A stretch of 64,000 bases of DNA from Amyloporia xantha (GCA_036971615.1 JAYKKR010000039.1:124001-188000); one strand, 5' to 3'; positions 48,495 through 60,556 are shown, counted from the first letter of the stretch. Program-made: numbers and translations. Notes: generated from the letters alone by a model not told the origin.

Positions 48495-49175
48495 CTAAGA
48501 AAGTGAGAATCGCATATGACGCTCGCGTTCGCGGAGGGAGCTAGAGTGATCGCGATGTTGCCCTAAAGCTGAACGAGGACGGTCTACTGTCTGTTCAAGT
48601 GCAGAGGGCGTATCGTTGTCGCGAGCTGCTCGTCCAAACGGTAAGCTGAAACCATCCAGCCTCTTCTCGAAAGAGGATCGAGGACGACCTAGCTTTTGCC
48701 ACTCAAAGGAGTGGGGTCGGTCTTTGTGACGAATGAAAGAGAGGGCGGAATAAGGTCGGTGATGGAGCAAGCTGCGTAAACGCAGCGTGAGGAGAGTAAA
48801 GGATGGAATGTCCTCTGGCGACGGGGTGTCCTCTGGCGACGGGATGTCCTCTGGCGACGGTGGCGAGGCATCAGTCTTCGCCATCATGACTTGGAAATCA
48901 TGTGCCAGAGCTTGGAGAGCCCTCCTGAGCGTGAGGAGTTCTTGAGGCGATTGCGGAGGCAGGTAGGAGGACTTCAGCAAATTTTGGAAATCACGCGCCA
49001 CCGCGTCGAGGGTACCCTTTAGAGCGTCTATTTGAACGGCACAGTCTGTCATGTCTTGCAGGAACTTTTTCACCTCAGGCTGTTCCGAATCCATGACAGC
49101 CTTAAGCTCAGCTTCAGTACCTTCAGACTGTTCATATAGAGACGTGCTGAGACTCACCGCCAGCAGCGAGTACAC
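48495..49175 (-). CDS. coiled-coil hypothetical protein (right copy)
   Basis: A 226-codon version of the left ORF at 15295-15885. It is identical through the coiled coil, SPEDxP repeats and basic region; an extra T then keeps it in a different frame, ending RERERHMRFSLS. Which end is original cannot be decided from two copies. Confidence 0.4.
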   Translation of the reverse strand: MYSLLAVSLSTSLYEQSEGTEAELKAVMDSEQPEVKKFLQDMTDCAVQIDALKGTLDAVARDFQNLLKSSYLPPQSPQELLTLRRALQALAHDFQVMMAKTDASPPSPEDIPSPEDTPSPEDIPSFTLLTLRLRSLLHHRPYSALSFIRHKDRPHSFEWQKLGRPRSSFEKRLDGFSLPFGRAARDNDTPSALEQTVDRPRSALGQHRDHSSSLRERERHMRFSLS

Positions 49176-51056
49176 GAACTGCTAGCGCCCAACCTCAGTA
49201 CTGTTCAGCTAATCACGGGAAGACACGTTGAAACTCACTGTCAGAAGCGGGCTATATGTTGCGGTTCAGCTGTCGATCTGCCACTTTGTCGTCCCAGGTC
49301 AACGCGAACTGTAGGCGGAGGCGTCGCTTTTGGAGAAGAGAAAGTAAGGGAAGGTGCGCTAGCCTTGAGCTTTTATTCGGCACGCTCATATTCAGCTGAT
49401 CGCAGGAAGAATAAGTTCAGGATCCGCGTCAGATCCGCGTCAGATTAGTGACAAGGACCCTGTGATGATCTTTCCTAGCACGAGAAGAGGCGCTTAGCGT
49501 CCCTGCACAGACCAGACATCCTCGGTGTTACTTTTCACGGGAATGGTTAATCGTGCATCTGTCCTGGTACGTTAATGCCGCTAGCCAGATTTCTAGCGAG
49601 GTCCATTTTTCCATCCATCTGTGTGTCCAGACAGATTAACCTATGATGAAATGCAGCAGGAAGGGTGTTCGCTCAATTTATCACAGCCTCCAGGCGCATC
49701 CACTGCCAACAAAGAGAGCGAATTCCCTTGCTGTCCGGACTTCATGATGCCGCTACCGCCCTCGTGGAAAAAATAATAAGAGGGCTCGGCCCATCATGGG
49801 GTTTCGTGAGAGCTATCAGTATTCTTCGTGTCGCGAGACGACGCTGCTCCGCGCGTACGGCATGTGGACCCCAAGAGGCGGCGTTTAGTCTTGCCAGTCA
49901 GGCACAGCCTAATACATGTGCGACTTGTCTCCAAAGTGTGAACAGACCACTGTCGCCGTCAGATTTTGGTGGACGTCTCTTATTTATGATGTTCTTGGCT
50001 GTTTAACAAGAAGGATGGACGCAAATCAAATGACTCAAGATGGGGCCGATTGTCGACCGTTATTTTTCTCTCGGAAACCTGTTGCCGAAATTGCGGAACG
50101 GTAGGGATCTGCGCCTCTACACCAGCAAGCTGAAGTCAATATTAGACACCCAGAGCCATAAGACTCGAAGAACAAAATCGAATTTGTTAGAAGCCTCAAA
50201 TGCCATGATAAGCTTGGTCGCGCGCCGCGCGCAATGTGGTGAGAGAGCAATGCCGTATACTCGTCTATCATATACTGACAGATACGCACCTGTAGATGTC
50301 GTCGGCTTATTAATTTAGTCGAATAAGCCGGGCATCCTCATTCCCTTCTGTCCAGTCAACTCACTCAATTGCAATGTTAGCGTCGCAGCCGTATCGCTGA
50401 TAACCAGACTCGTAAGGCGCACTTAGGACTCCTGTAAAAGTAGCATCCAAGAAGGAAACGGTACAAATTATTTTGGAGCCATTGCCGGCATATATTCCTC
50501 ACAACGATTCCATTGGTGGCGTTGTTCAGGGCTGTTCTGGCTCAGCTCAGAACTACAATGACATGATCATGAGTATCAGACAAGGTCTAGCCGTCGGCGG
50601 AGTTCCATGTCTGAATGTAATTGCGAAAGGCTGGCATGCGCAGTCTCCTCACAACCCGGCGTCTCGCTCTTGTAACTCGCTATCTCATGCCTCGCCCATT
50701 CCGACGCTCTTCGCCTCCTCATAATCAATCCTCCTCGCTGTCCCATGCCTCGTCCTCTCTGTCCCATTCCATTAGAGCGAACGGCTGACATGCGCAGTCT
50801 CCCGAAAGCATCCTCGTTCATAACTCGGCCTCTCGCCCTTTCCCAACTCGCTATCTTATGCCTCGGCCTCTCTGCCAGCGGATGGCTGGCATTCGCTCAC
50901 CTGCTATTTTGTCGGAATTTTCCACAATCCGGGCTCAAACGCCCACGGTGCCATGCCCGCCGGCTCACCAAGCTGGCTCACCGGCTGGATGGGGAGAACA
51001 CCGTCATATGAAGCCGGTGGATCTGTGTCATAGGGAGCGTACTGCAGCGCACATTT
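49176..51056. other. arm segment, mirror of 13417-15081
   Basis: Holds a 113-codon ORF at 49665-50006 (+) starting MFAQFITASRRIHCQQRER, and the GA/CT-rich direct repeats at about 50650-50900. Nothing recognised. Confidence 0.3.
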
Positions 51057-51720
51057 GTGGTGAGTATGATGGGAATATGTCTTAGAAAAGATATTTCAGG
51101 GATCGTTGCATTCAGCAAGAGAGTCTACGCGCGCCCGTTTTTGTTAGTGTGTGTATGTAGTCTCCCTACTGACATCATTGACAGAACTGCCGCATGCCGC
51201 ATGCTTGTTGTGGGTCGCATCATCTCTGGTCTCGCCGTCGGTATTGCGTCCCACCGGCTAGCCGTGGTCGAATTGTATCGACTCAACAACGGTGAGCACC
51301 GTCTTTGAAGTGTATCTATTTATCCATGTAGCGCACTGACGTTATCTCTTCAGGGCGACAACTTGGGGTATCCTTTTCCAATGCGTTGTGGAATTTGGCC
51401 CGCATCCGCTGGGAGCCTACAGATGATCCCCGCCATTGTTCTCGCGCTTGGAACGATGTTCTTCCCGGAGGTGACACTGCTTCATTACCGTTGCGATTCG
51501 GATGCCCAGATAGCTCATCGACCACGACAGGCACTCGTTCCCGATCACTGCCATTGCTGTCCACTGACGTGTTCCAGACCTTCACAAGCACTGAGAATTC
51601 TCGCCGACTTGCACGGCAAAGGAGATCCGGACAACGCCCTCATACAGCTGGAGTATGCTGAGACTCAGGAACAAGTTGCTTTCGAATGAACGGAAGGCGC
51701 GAAGGACAGGATCTGTTCAA
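51057..51720 (+). pseudogene. MFS sugar transporter relic (right copy)
   Basis: Same order of fragments as the left relic: RMLVVGRIISGLAVGIAS near 51205, LQMIPAIVLALGTMFFPE near 51420-51470 (readable here without interruption), and ALRILADLHGKGDPDNALIQ near 51590-51650. The stop after EQVAFE is shared with the left arm. Helices between these blocks are missing. Confidence 0.65.
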
Positions 51721-52502
51721 GTCAGGCATCTCCAAGCGTGTAGGGCTTGGATGCACCTTGCAGGTGTGGAGCCGCCTCACAAGCACGCCATTCCGGTTTC
51801 TCAGACATTAAAAAGTCGCCCACTCACGTTTCGTTCTCTCTGAGGGACAGCAACACCTAGACCAAACAATAAGGCAAAGTAATGGCCGATGCTATCCTAC
51901 TGCGATTCCTGGTTAGAACAGAACAACGAGGCATCCATTTTCTACGGGAGTACGGATCAACAACATCGCCGCTTCGCGGCGTTCGGCCTCACCCCAACTG
52001 CTCTTCCATGTACATCGGTGACCCGAAATCCTTACCTTACAACTATATTTCGAATGATGTACCACGGCGCATGGGTGCGTAGTCGCCTATCCGGGGGTGA
52101 GGGTAGTTTTGACGGACAGTGTGGGACCACTGGCCAGCTCCCCGTTAGCTAAGAACCATTTGGTCAGTAGTTGCTAAGCACTCTGAGCAGCGGGTTTACA
52201 ATCTCACCCCTTGCCTTCGATGGCCAGGGATTCAGCTACGAGTCCGCCGCCCACGCGTTTAGTATACACTACTAACTCACTCCTCAATTTCGTTTATGGG
52301 ATCTTACTCGTCTCCTAGGCATTTCGGAGGAGCAACCCGACGTATGCCTAATGTTTCCGTTTCGACATCACATACACCCGGTAGCTACACCCGTACATAC
52401 TGTCTACATAGGGCGCTGCCCTCGCGGACCTAGCCGCTCCGTCCATGTAAAATTTCTTTCATCTCTACAACGGTTAGAAGTGCTCTGCTATATCCCAATC
52501 AT

Positions 52503-54345
52503 TCAGGTACTATCGACAGGTACTATCGACACCATGTACCTATGCCCCTGTCTCTTTCCTGAGAAGTAGTATTCAGGTCTCTTGTCTGGGAGTGGCGTGA
52601 CAGTAAAGATACGTGGACCGTGGTGATGCGGCTGTTCACATCGGAATTTAATCTTATCGTTTGCCGCTGTGGTATTGCGATACTTAGCGACTTGACCGCA
52701 GCAACGTACGTCCACCCCGTTCGGCCTACGTCTCCAAGCCGCATCGCAAATGTGTTTCACTTCTCCATTCCATCCTACGAAGACAGACGTGTGTTTGAGC
52801 ACCTCTGGCTTAAGCCCACGTTCAAGAGCTTTCGTTAGTTCTTCGCGCCCAAAAATATGAAAATCGAGGATGGTGCTGATGAAGTGGTGGCTAATAGTAA
52901 TGGGATCGACATTTGGGGCCCCGAAAGCGAACACAGAAGTAAAATTCGCACTGCTCAAATGTCAGGAATGTCGGGCCGCCGCACAGCTGGGACACACCTT
53001 GCAAGTCGAAGATCGTGCAGAGCATGTTGCACAAATCCTCCGCATGCTACTATGAAAATAATTTTCGTGGCGAAGGCTTCGTAAACAGGTTGCGGGCAAA
53101 CATATTGGAGTATCTATGGAAGAAAAGCGAATTATTTCAAGTGCATGAGTGAAGATGCTATGGAACGCACCGCTTCAAGACTAGCAGCCCTGTTGTTTCC
53201 GTACAACAGACCACCGTTCGCTGTGCTGGCATGAGTATTGAGGACCATTACTAGGCGCGCACCTGTTCGACTGATGACATGGAATTATTCAGGAATCGTG
53301 GGAGGACGGAGATAACACCAACGTTGAGAAATCACAAAGAAGTTTACGGTTTTGTTTCAGCGTTGCGCGTGTTTGCCTTGAAGCAAGGTCAGAGAAGGGA
53401 CAGTTGATTATTAGGAGATTTTCCTCCTGTTGGTTATGTCCGTCATACGTCCAATGGTTACACGTGGGAACGCACCTGAGCAATATATCTACTGCGAGCC
53501 ATTCCCTCCAACATGGTAGCTGACGAAGCTTGCACACTGAATTGCTGACCGTCGTCATAGAAGAGCTGGTAGAGAATTAGCGGAGCGGATGTCATTCCTG
53601 ACCGACTGCCGCCTAGTGAGCGCGACGGTATGGGATACTTGAAGGAGCGTTGATAAGATTCTGGTGGAAATAGAAACTAAACGTACTGGAACAATGGAAC
53701 CCCGCTGTTTATGGCATTCCGGACACAACCAGTCACGCTCGCACCACCAGGGCAAACATCCAGGAAGACCCGCAAAGGCCATGCACGCAGCGGTGTCCTT
53801 ACAGAGTGCACAGGTGACTACGTAGCCTCCTTGCCTACAGAAAAAGCATTGCTGGAGGTGTCGAGAGTTGGAAGCTGCCGGCTGCGGATGCAACTAATCT
53901 TACCGTGTTGATTCGTTGTTCAGTCTTTGGGGCGCTGACGGAGGAGCTGTGACATGATCGTACGACAGCGGCACTCACTACTATAGAAAATGAAAGACAT
54001 GCGTCAATAATCAATGGCAAATGAGTAGAGTCAGCAAATGAATCGCTGCAAATTTCCTGGTGGTGGAGACCAACAAGAACATTCAGGAAAATATTCAGAT
54101 GGCTAGGACCAACTGAGGTACCAAGTGCTACCAAAATGTAGAAGCCGTGACTAACCTGAAGGCGAAGTGGCTATAGCCGCAGATCTTCCAGAATTGAGGA
54201 GCGGAGATGACTGCAGATGGCGAGGACTTCGTCGCAGTTCTTGAGTTCCTGTCGTCACTGCGATGGGCTGGACATGCAATCCAGAAATGCTGTCAGGGGT
54301 TCTCCACCCCTCTGACTGAGCCATTTGGGATAAATATCGAATCAT
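52503..54345 (-). CDS. zinc-finger protein with caspase-like motifs (right copy)
   Basis: Mirror of 10132-11973. The last exon is open here (SANFTSVFAFGAPNVDPITI continues into LTKALERGLKPEV and the Cys/His-rich tail), because the G run has four bases. The Cys-rich finger exon (53893-53700) and the His and Cys motif exons are as in the left copy. If either copy makes protein, this one is the better candidate. Start and one middle junction remain uncertain. Confidence 0.5.
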
Positions 54346-54898
54346 TGCGGGAACTGATTTATATCGTCAACAGAGTCCCCACCGCGATCATACGGCGATC
54401 TGATCAGAATTGTATTCACCTTCCAAATTAGCTTTCAACTTCTGCACCGACTATACCTGTCTACCGCTCGGACCATGCGACTTAGATGGTGACGGCCTTG
54501 AAGAGCTGAGCGGCAAAGTGCGCTCTTTCGCTCCTTATGGGGCAGGATGGTGCTTATCAAGTAACTGACGCCGATCGGGGCACTCCCTTCGGTCATGTGG
54601 CCGGGGCTGAAATGCTCCACTAGTACTATTCCGACCTTTATCGCATAACTCGGGATTGCTTCCATGAGTTCCTACATTTCGTTCCTGTTGACATACGTGG
54701 CTCTTGCTGTGTGCCCAGCCATCTGCTTGATTGGGCAAGAGATATGTACGGTTGCCACGCCTTTCATCAAACGGAGCTTGATGTGCAAGAGCGCCCATCG
54801 TCAGACTCCGCCCAATATGGACAAACATGGCATAACCATGTACTTGAAAGATTCCAAGTGAACACCGCGAACGCTCTCCCCTTTCAGCCGTTTCTGGC

Positions 54899-55984
54899 AT
54901 GATGTCCTTCCGCTCCATGATCATTGGAATTTTAGTCGAAACCTGGCTCACTGTGTGCGCTCCGTATCATGCAGCCCAGTCAGCATTCATCCTATTCCAT
55001 GGCCTTGTGTTACACGCAGCGATTCAAAGGTCTTGTTGTTGGTCTTTCTATTCTGGCGGGAAGCTTGGTACCCATTCTCAGCTACGCAAACGTATGTATC
55101 ACTCCATTATGTCTATTTTTCGCGAATAACTAGACTCGGACAGGCCCCGAATGTTGCGTCAATTGCGAGTCTGCTGCATTGCGAAATAGAGTCGGTCATG
55201 AATAGAACAATGGAGAGAATGATACAGCTACAGAGTAAGCCTGCTGAATGTCTACGGAATGGGATTCTCACGATGTCTTAGTCGAGCAGAAATTCACAGA
55301 GCTTCAAGAAAAAACAGCCCTTCTCTTGTACCAAGATGCAGTCGGTGTACCAGATTACGCATTGTGGAGTGCAGGAGCCAGAGTTATTCGGCCGTTGACC
55401 TCGGGGACTTACCAAGCGGGTGCTGCGTCGCCGTGGTGGTCATGGAGAATGCCCTCATCATCCGGCCACCCCATCCCTTCAAAATTCCCAGAGTATGCCT
55501 TGACCAGTTCGATGCAGTTGGGCGACTGCTGGCCTGCACATGGAGCTTGGGGGAGCTTAGGTGTCGAATTGGCACACGAAGTCCGGGGGCTTTCTGTCAC
55601 CATTCAACATGTTCCGAAACATATCTCGTATGACCATGGGAGTGCACCCCGCGAGGCGGAGCTATGGGGTTTAGTCAAGGGCAACCGTTCTACCGCATGT
55701 TGCGCTGACGCCATGGCGTGTGACAGCGCATCTGGGAAGTCATTGATGATGTCGGCTAATCCGACGTACAAGAGATCGCAATATGACCCCTGGGTGTTTG
55801 TTCGACTTCTGAACTTCACGTACGATGTGCACGCACCTCATCACATCCAAACGTTCACGCCACCGGCAAAATCACCTTGCGCAGATACATCCTTTCGAAC
55901 TATAGTCTTCGTCTTTCGTAACAATTGGGGAATTCAGACTTTACTTGTATTTACAGGCTTCGTATACACGGGGAACACATGTAA
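54899..55984 (+). pseudogene. SUN-domain protein, frameshifted copy
   Basis: Mirror of 8490-9578 with introns 55092-55143 and 55235-55281. Two bases are missing near 55020 (GCGC to GC) just before the membrane segment, and one G is missing near 55930 (GGGG for GGGGG). The second change replaces the last conserved strand (NSDFTCIYRLRIHG) with an unrelated tail running to 56012. The SUN core from PDYALW to NFTYDVHAP is unchanged. Confidence 0.75.
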
Positions 55985-58562
55985 GGTAATAAAATCCAAT
56001 ATTTTATATTAGTAACAGGGCTGTTGCGGGGCAAAAATCTATAAACTGCTCCAAACATCCGATGTCCATATCTTGTCACCTACGAGTGTGTGGGAGAAAG
56101 ACAGAAAGCCTGTTCCTTGGGGGCTGACATTTTGCCGCCCGCCCCACCTCTCCCGCAACCTCAGAGTGTCGTTTTCTCCAGGATGCTCGCTCTCGCAAGG
56201 TGTGCTATTAACTCTATTCACTCTTAAAAATGATTGACATAGCGTTAGAGCCGACAAACTAGGCTGTCGAGGACAACGGCAAGTTGATTGGTGCCAATCT
56301 CTATGAATCACTTCTCAGCGAATCACGACTCCTCTGCAAGCCGATTTCTCCTGCACGTTACCCTCAATCGAACGACATAGCTTACAACCCATCGGCAAGA
56401 CATCTGAAGACTTGGGACGAGCCTTCTCCTAGAGGCCAACGTTTCTGTCCGACGTTGTGAGATGTTCATCTGCTGCTGGCAATAAACATGATGTACCTCT
56501 TTCCTCCGCACCCTCTCGGTCTCAACACGGTGCTATCAGCTTCAGCGCGACGGTAACTATCAAGCCGAAGATGCCAATCCCAAGACATGCTGCAGAGTTT
56601 TGTTTCCGAAGTTGGAGAGAATATTCGAACCGAGTCGGTGCGATAGGTTTTGACCACCGAGAGATGGAGAGATAGAGCTCTGGAGAGAAAGGTATCCATC
56701 AACTCCTCCATATACCTTGTGGCTGATTGCTAGCTTTTTCGCAACGCTCTGTCCGCCTCATATCGAAGACATCCCACCTCATATCGCAGACAGTCCATGG
56801 TACTCAACATGGTATGCTTCGAAAGTTCCCAAAGCGTGTTTCTCATGTCTATCAAATGCACCGTTGTTGGGCAAGCACGTTCCTCTTTTTGCTTCAGACA
56901 CGCCCCCTTCCTTGGGCTGCCGTTCAGCACCCCGTTCTTCGTCTTTGATACTCGACTTGGTCGTCGACACAAGCTCGCAATTTGATCTATGAATAATTCG
57001 GCATCCGTTAGCTAAGTGATATTGGATTATATGGTTCAACCTCTGGATCCCATGCAGCTATTCAACAAATACAATAACAGTGGCTGCATACGACGGGCTC
57101 AATTTTTATGTCGATAGTGCTTCGCATCAAGGTGTCGGCATGTACTGTATATTCGGCACACCTCAAGTCGGCAGCCCCTTCTATGGTAAATTTGCGGGCC
57201 AAAAATCCACCATAGATGATATTGCTCTGTGACAATCCTTGGAACGAGGGACGGCTTGTAGGAGTATCGCATGTAATCGTTTCAATTCAGAAGCCAGATC
57301 ATGCACGGAGTCAGTTTACGCTCCGACTGTACGCTCATGTCAATCACGTGTTACAAACGTCCGATCATGTTGCGATCAAAGCCGCGTTAGCGAATAACAA
57401 GCCAGCCATCCATAATTATTCGCCATGGCTGGGCCTCTGACCTACAACATAGCAGGATAAGCTGGGGCGGTTCGAATCCCTATACCTTCGTTCTCTTGAC
57501 CTCAACTCGTGACATGGGTCATGCTTATAATCATTTTTCTTGTTTTGAGGGCCCGCGACGTTGCAGAAGAGACGGGTGTTCTTTATGATCTTTACCTCAT
57601 CAGTTCTCACGACCTAGTTTTGACCGGTGGAGATTGTAATGTGCGAATGCCAGTCGGAGGAATGCCAGTCTGAGGCAAGGGCGTAGCAAGGAACGCTTTG
57701 ACGGACATGGACGAGCTAATCAGAAAACGGGTGAGCATCTGTCACCCGCTGTTAGGGGGCTTCGTTTACGCCCGCTCCATGGTTCCACAACGTCGGCCGG
57801 AGCAGCACACCGGAACATCAACCTCTATTTTCTACGAAAGCCAACCGGACCGCTCGATCCTCTGGCCATTTTCCGATAAAATTGGCCGATTGATATGTGC
57901 ACATAATGATTGAGTTGAACGTTCCCAAAAGATCTCATAATGAAGATTTGTGCTTACAATATGGTCCACTGCAGGTTGCTATAATAGCAGACGCTCCGAG
58001 CCATGTCAACGGGAAGTTCCGTAGCGGTAGTGTGGGCCTTAAGGATTTGCGCCGCCTGACTGCTCTGCCGTACGAGCCGATACTTCCCTCTCAAACCGTC
58101 TACTCAATTATAGTTCTATGTAGGTGTGCCAATCGAATACCAGCTCGTACAATCACGGGAGATCACATGAGAAAGATTTAAAAAAAGGATAGGGTAGGAA
58201 TCGATACAGCTGAGACTTAAACCCCAGGACGTGATGTTCTGTCGGTAGCGGTCCTCAGGACATGCAGGTAAGACAGGAGGCCGGAATCATCTGCCATGAG
58301 ATTGTGATGCCGTCTGCACGGCACAGACCTATTTATTTTACCGAGCGCGATTAATCTGCGACGTAGGCCAGTCAGTATGTCCTCCTAGCGTGTTGAATCG
58401 AGGCATGTCCCACGGGCAGGGTTTCTTCTCGCTAGATGGAATCCGCCAGCTCACCTGTCTGCGAGATCCTGGGGAAGATGAGGGTATAATGTTCCGTCGC
58501 TGATAAAAGCATTGCAACAAGTTCCGACTCCGATCACATTCTCACCCCCCTACGCGTTTCGC

Positions 58563-59572
58563 ATGCACCGACTTATTGCCCCCCGTCTTTCGTCGCCAGC
58601 GAACAGGCATCCTTTTCTTCCTGAAGTTGAACCTGAACGCGCCAGGAATAGCCCTTTGTCGCCAGTCAACCCCCTTCCTTCGTTGCCAGCGGACGAAGAT
58701 TCCTCCCTCCCTGATACTGATAGTCGGGAGCGATCCAGGAGCGCTAAAGGTACACACGATTGAAACACCAACAAGCAGCGCATCTGACTTTCGTGAAAGC
58801 ACAATCAAGATATCGTGCAAAGCGCAAAGCATACATAGAACAGGTGAGAAGTCGTCGTCCTCACAGTGTGTCACTTCCCATACCGACACTCACTGACGGA
58901 TGCGCTTGCCGTTCAAGTTGGAGCGGACCGTGTCAAATTTACAGGAGATCATAGCCCTCTCACCTGCTCAAATTGCTGCGCTACCCTCTCTTACCAGAAT
59001 CCGCGAGTTAGAGGCGACGAATGAAGCACTGCATGCGACGAATGAAACACTGCATGCGACGAATGAAGGTCTGCATGCGACGAATGAAGGTCTGCATGCG
59101 ACGAATGAAGGTCTGCATGCGACGAATGAAGGTCTGCATGCCAGGAATGAAGCACTGCACGCGACGAATGAAGCGCTGCATCGGGAAAACGAGGATTTAC
59201 GCAGCAGGCTCAGGGATTATCGCCTGCGCCCACAGGCAGATGTCAGCCTCAACGCGGATACAACTAGATGTAGGAGAACTACTGATCCTTATATGTGTGT
59301 GATATATATTCTTATTTCTATCCGTGTTGCAGATGATGTCTACTCGTCGCCAAGATCTTCAAACTCGCGAGTTACGACCGGCTCTTTCTGGCACGGGAAC
59401 ACAGACCCAAAGATTTATTCGGTGCGTTTTACCCCTGCCTACTATAGGCCTTGTACATTCGCCGGCCAACAAGAATTTCACCCTTGCAGACTACAACCGA
59501 CTCTCATTTGCACGGAACAATAAGCCCGTCACCCTTGGATCATACTTCGCACCATCAGCATCAGCGAACTGA
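58563..59572 (+). CDS. bZIP transcription factor, expanded zipper (right copy)
   Basis: Five exons join in frame: 58563-58749, 58800-58843, 58918-59269, 59333-59421 and 59474-59572, introns 50-74 nt, giving 256 residues. The N terminus is Ser/Pro-rich. The basic region is AKAQSRYRAKRKAYIEQ (SxxR spacing typical of bZIP), running into LERTVSNLQEI and the spacer ALSPAQIAALPSL. The zipper follows with Leu every seven residues through eight ATNExLH units, then RENEDLR. That makes about ten heptads where bZIP proteins usually have four to six. The C-terminal part is polar, ending ASAN. The CAG|GTGAGA donor after exon 2 is stronger than on the left. Compared with the left copy, about 17 of the first 105 aligned residues differ. 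Likely nuclear dimer; a longer zipper could change partner choice. Confidence 0.85.
59014..59181 (+). repeat. 21-bp zipper minisatellite, eight copies
   Basis: Eight head-to-tail 21-bp units encode ATNEALH, ATNETLH, four ATNEGLH, ARNEALH and ATNEALH. Unit length equals one coiled-coil heptad, so copy number changes keep both frame and leucine register. Confidence 0.95.
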
Positions 59573-59604
59573 CTCAACATCCGTTACCTTGCCGTATGCG
59601 TTGG

Positions 59605-59690
59605 CGGCGTATCCATCGCCTGGAACACCGCTCGACTCCAGGGCTGCGTATTCATTGCCTGGGACATCGGCCGGCTCCAGGGCTCCATTG
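59605..59690 (+). repeat. 39-bp repeat, two copies
   Basis: Two diverged 39-bp units built around cctggaacaccgctcgactc and cctgggacatcggccggctc, just downstream of the bZIP stop. Also present on the left (about 4827-4915). Confidence 0.6.
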
Positions 59691-59778
59691 AGCCCGTCAT
59701 CATTGGCAAGTCTTTGATTCAGCCCCTTGGATCCTAGTAACAGTGGTTTCCTCCCGATAGCCTTCCCATCATCCATAT

Positions 59779-60048
59779 GTGACTGCACCATATCGGACCA
59801 ACATGCCTACCGCTCACCAGACACTTCCAGTGTTCTCGTACACGACACACACGGAGGATTATGACTACTACCAGCAAGAGTCTCAGGTAAGCAGTCACGT
59901 TCGTGCAGAAAAACAAATCCTATACCCCGGCTCCGTGCTTCAGCAGCATTACGCTATTAGTCAGGCCGATAATCATGCGACGGCCACTACATGTTCATAT
60001 GTTTATGAAACCGATCACGCATATGATTGGCATGGTCACTGTCCGTAA
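59779..60048 (+). CDS. small conserved ORF (right copy)
   Basis: An 89-codon frame (ATG at 59803 gives 82), partner of 4469-4738. Rich in Tyr, Thr, Gln and His, ending DHAYDWHGHCP. The frame is preserved despite many substitutions between copies. No recognised domain; lies about 200 bp downstream of the bZIP stop. Confidence 0.35.
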   Translation: MTAPYRTNMPTAHQTLPVFSYTTHTEDYDYYQQESQVSSHVRAEKQILYPGSVLQQHYAISQADNHATATTCSYVYETDHAYDWHGHCP

Positions 60049-60440
60049 ACAGATACGCTATCCTCTCCAGCATCCCATCCCATCGCTTTCGCTTTCTTAC
60101 TTTCGCTTTGCTATCGTGTGTTTGTTCTATTGCACGGCTTGATTTATTCCCATCTGCGCCTGTACTTCGTTGCTTTCGCCTTGCTATCCCTATCCCGTAT
60201 CTGCTCTTTACATGTACTTCGTTGCTGACCGATGCCCTCAAGTTGAATTCCGCTACTCTTAATCTCGTCCCCAGTCCAAAAAGTCTGTTCGTCTTTAGCA
60301 TGTTTAATTTACAGTGAGCTTTTCGCTACCGGGGGTGTCCAACAGTCATAGTATTGCGTCTTGTGAGCTTTGACAACGCACCATCGATACGCCACGCAAT
60401 GGGGTAATAGATAAGACCTCCGAAGTGACGTCCACATCAT

Positions 60441-60454
60441 GTCTCGCGCGAGAC
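60441..60454. repeat. 14-bp palindrome at outer end of right arm
   Basis: GTCTCGCGCGAGAC, as at 4063-4076; the last two bases of arm homology (60455-60456) follow it. Confidence 0.85.
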
Positions 60455-60481
60455 TACACACCATACAGTCACTATAGCCTA

Positions 60482-60521
60482 CACTATAGGGAGAGATATG
60501 GGTGATATTTTCCCTACAGTG
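60482..60521. repeat. short inverted repeat with CACTATAGGGA ends
   Basis: 60482-60492 pairs with 60511-60521 in 10 of 11 positions around an 18-nt loop. Just upstream, cactatag also occurs at 60469. It could be a remnant of a small element's ends or an ordinary hairpin. Confidence 0.5.
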
Positions 60522-60556
60522 TAAGGAGAGCGGACGTCGGCCGACGCCATAATATT

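Larger units (their letters stand above)
41918..60456 (-). repeat. right arm of giant inverted repeat
   Basis: Reverse complement of 4061-22551. The inner end is at 41918, the outer at 60456, next to the palindrome 60441-60454. Gene order mirrors the left arm. Most differences from the left arm are 1-2 base indels, except for the diverged island at about 58260-60060. Confidence 0.97.

Noticed and set aside
57460..57485. tRNA T-arm-like ggttcgaatcc (mirror near 6988)
   Set aside because: The flanking T stem does not pair and no acceptor stem or D arm fits at the right distance.
60482..60494. Exact match to the last 13 bases of a phage T7 promoter (cactatagggaga)
   Set aside because: The upstream half of the promoter is absent and the surroundings are native repeat sequence; chance match, not vector.
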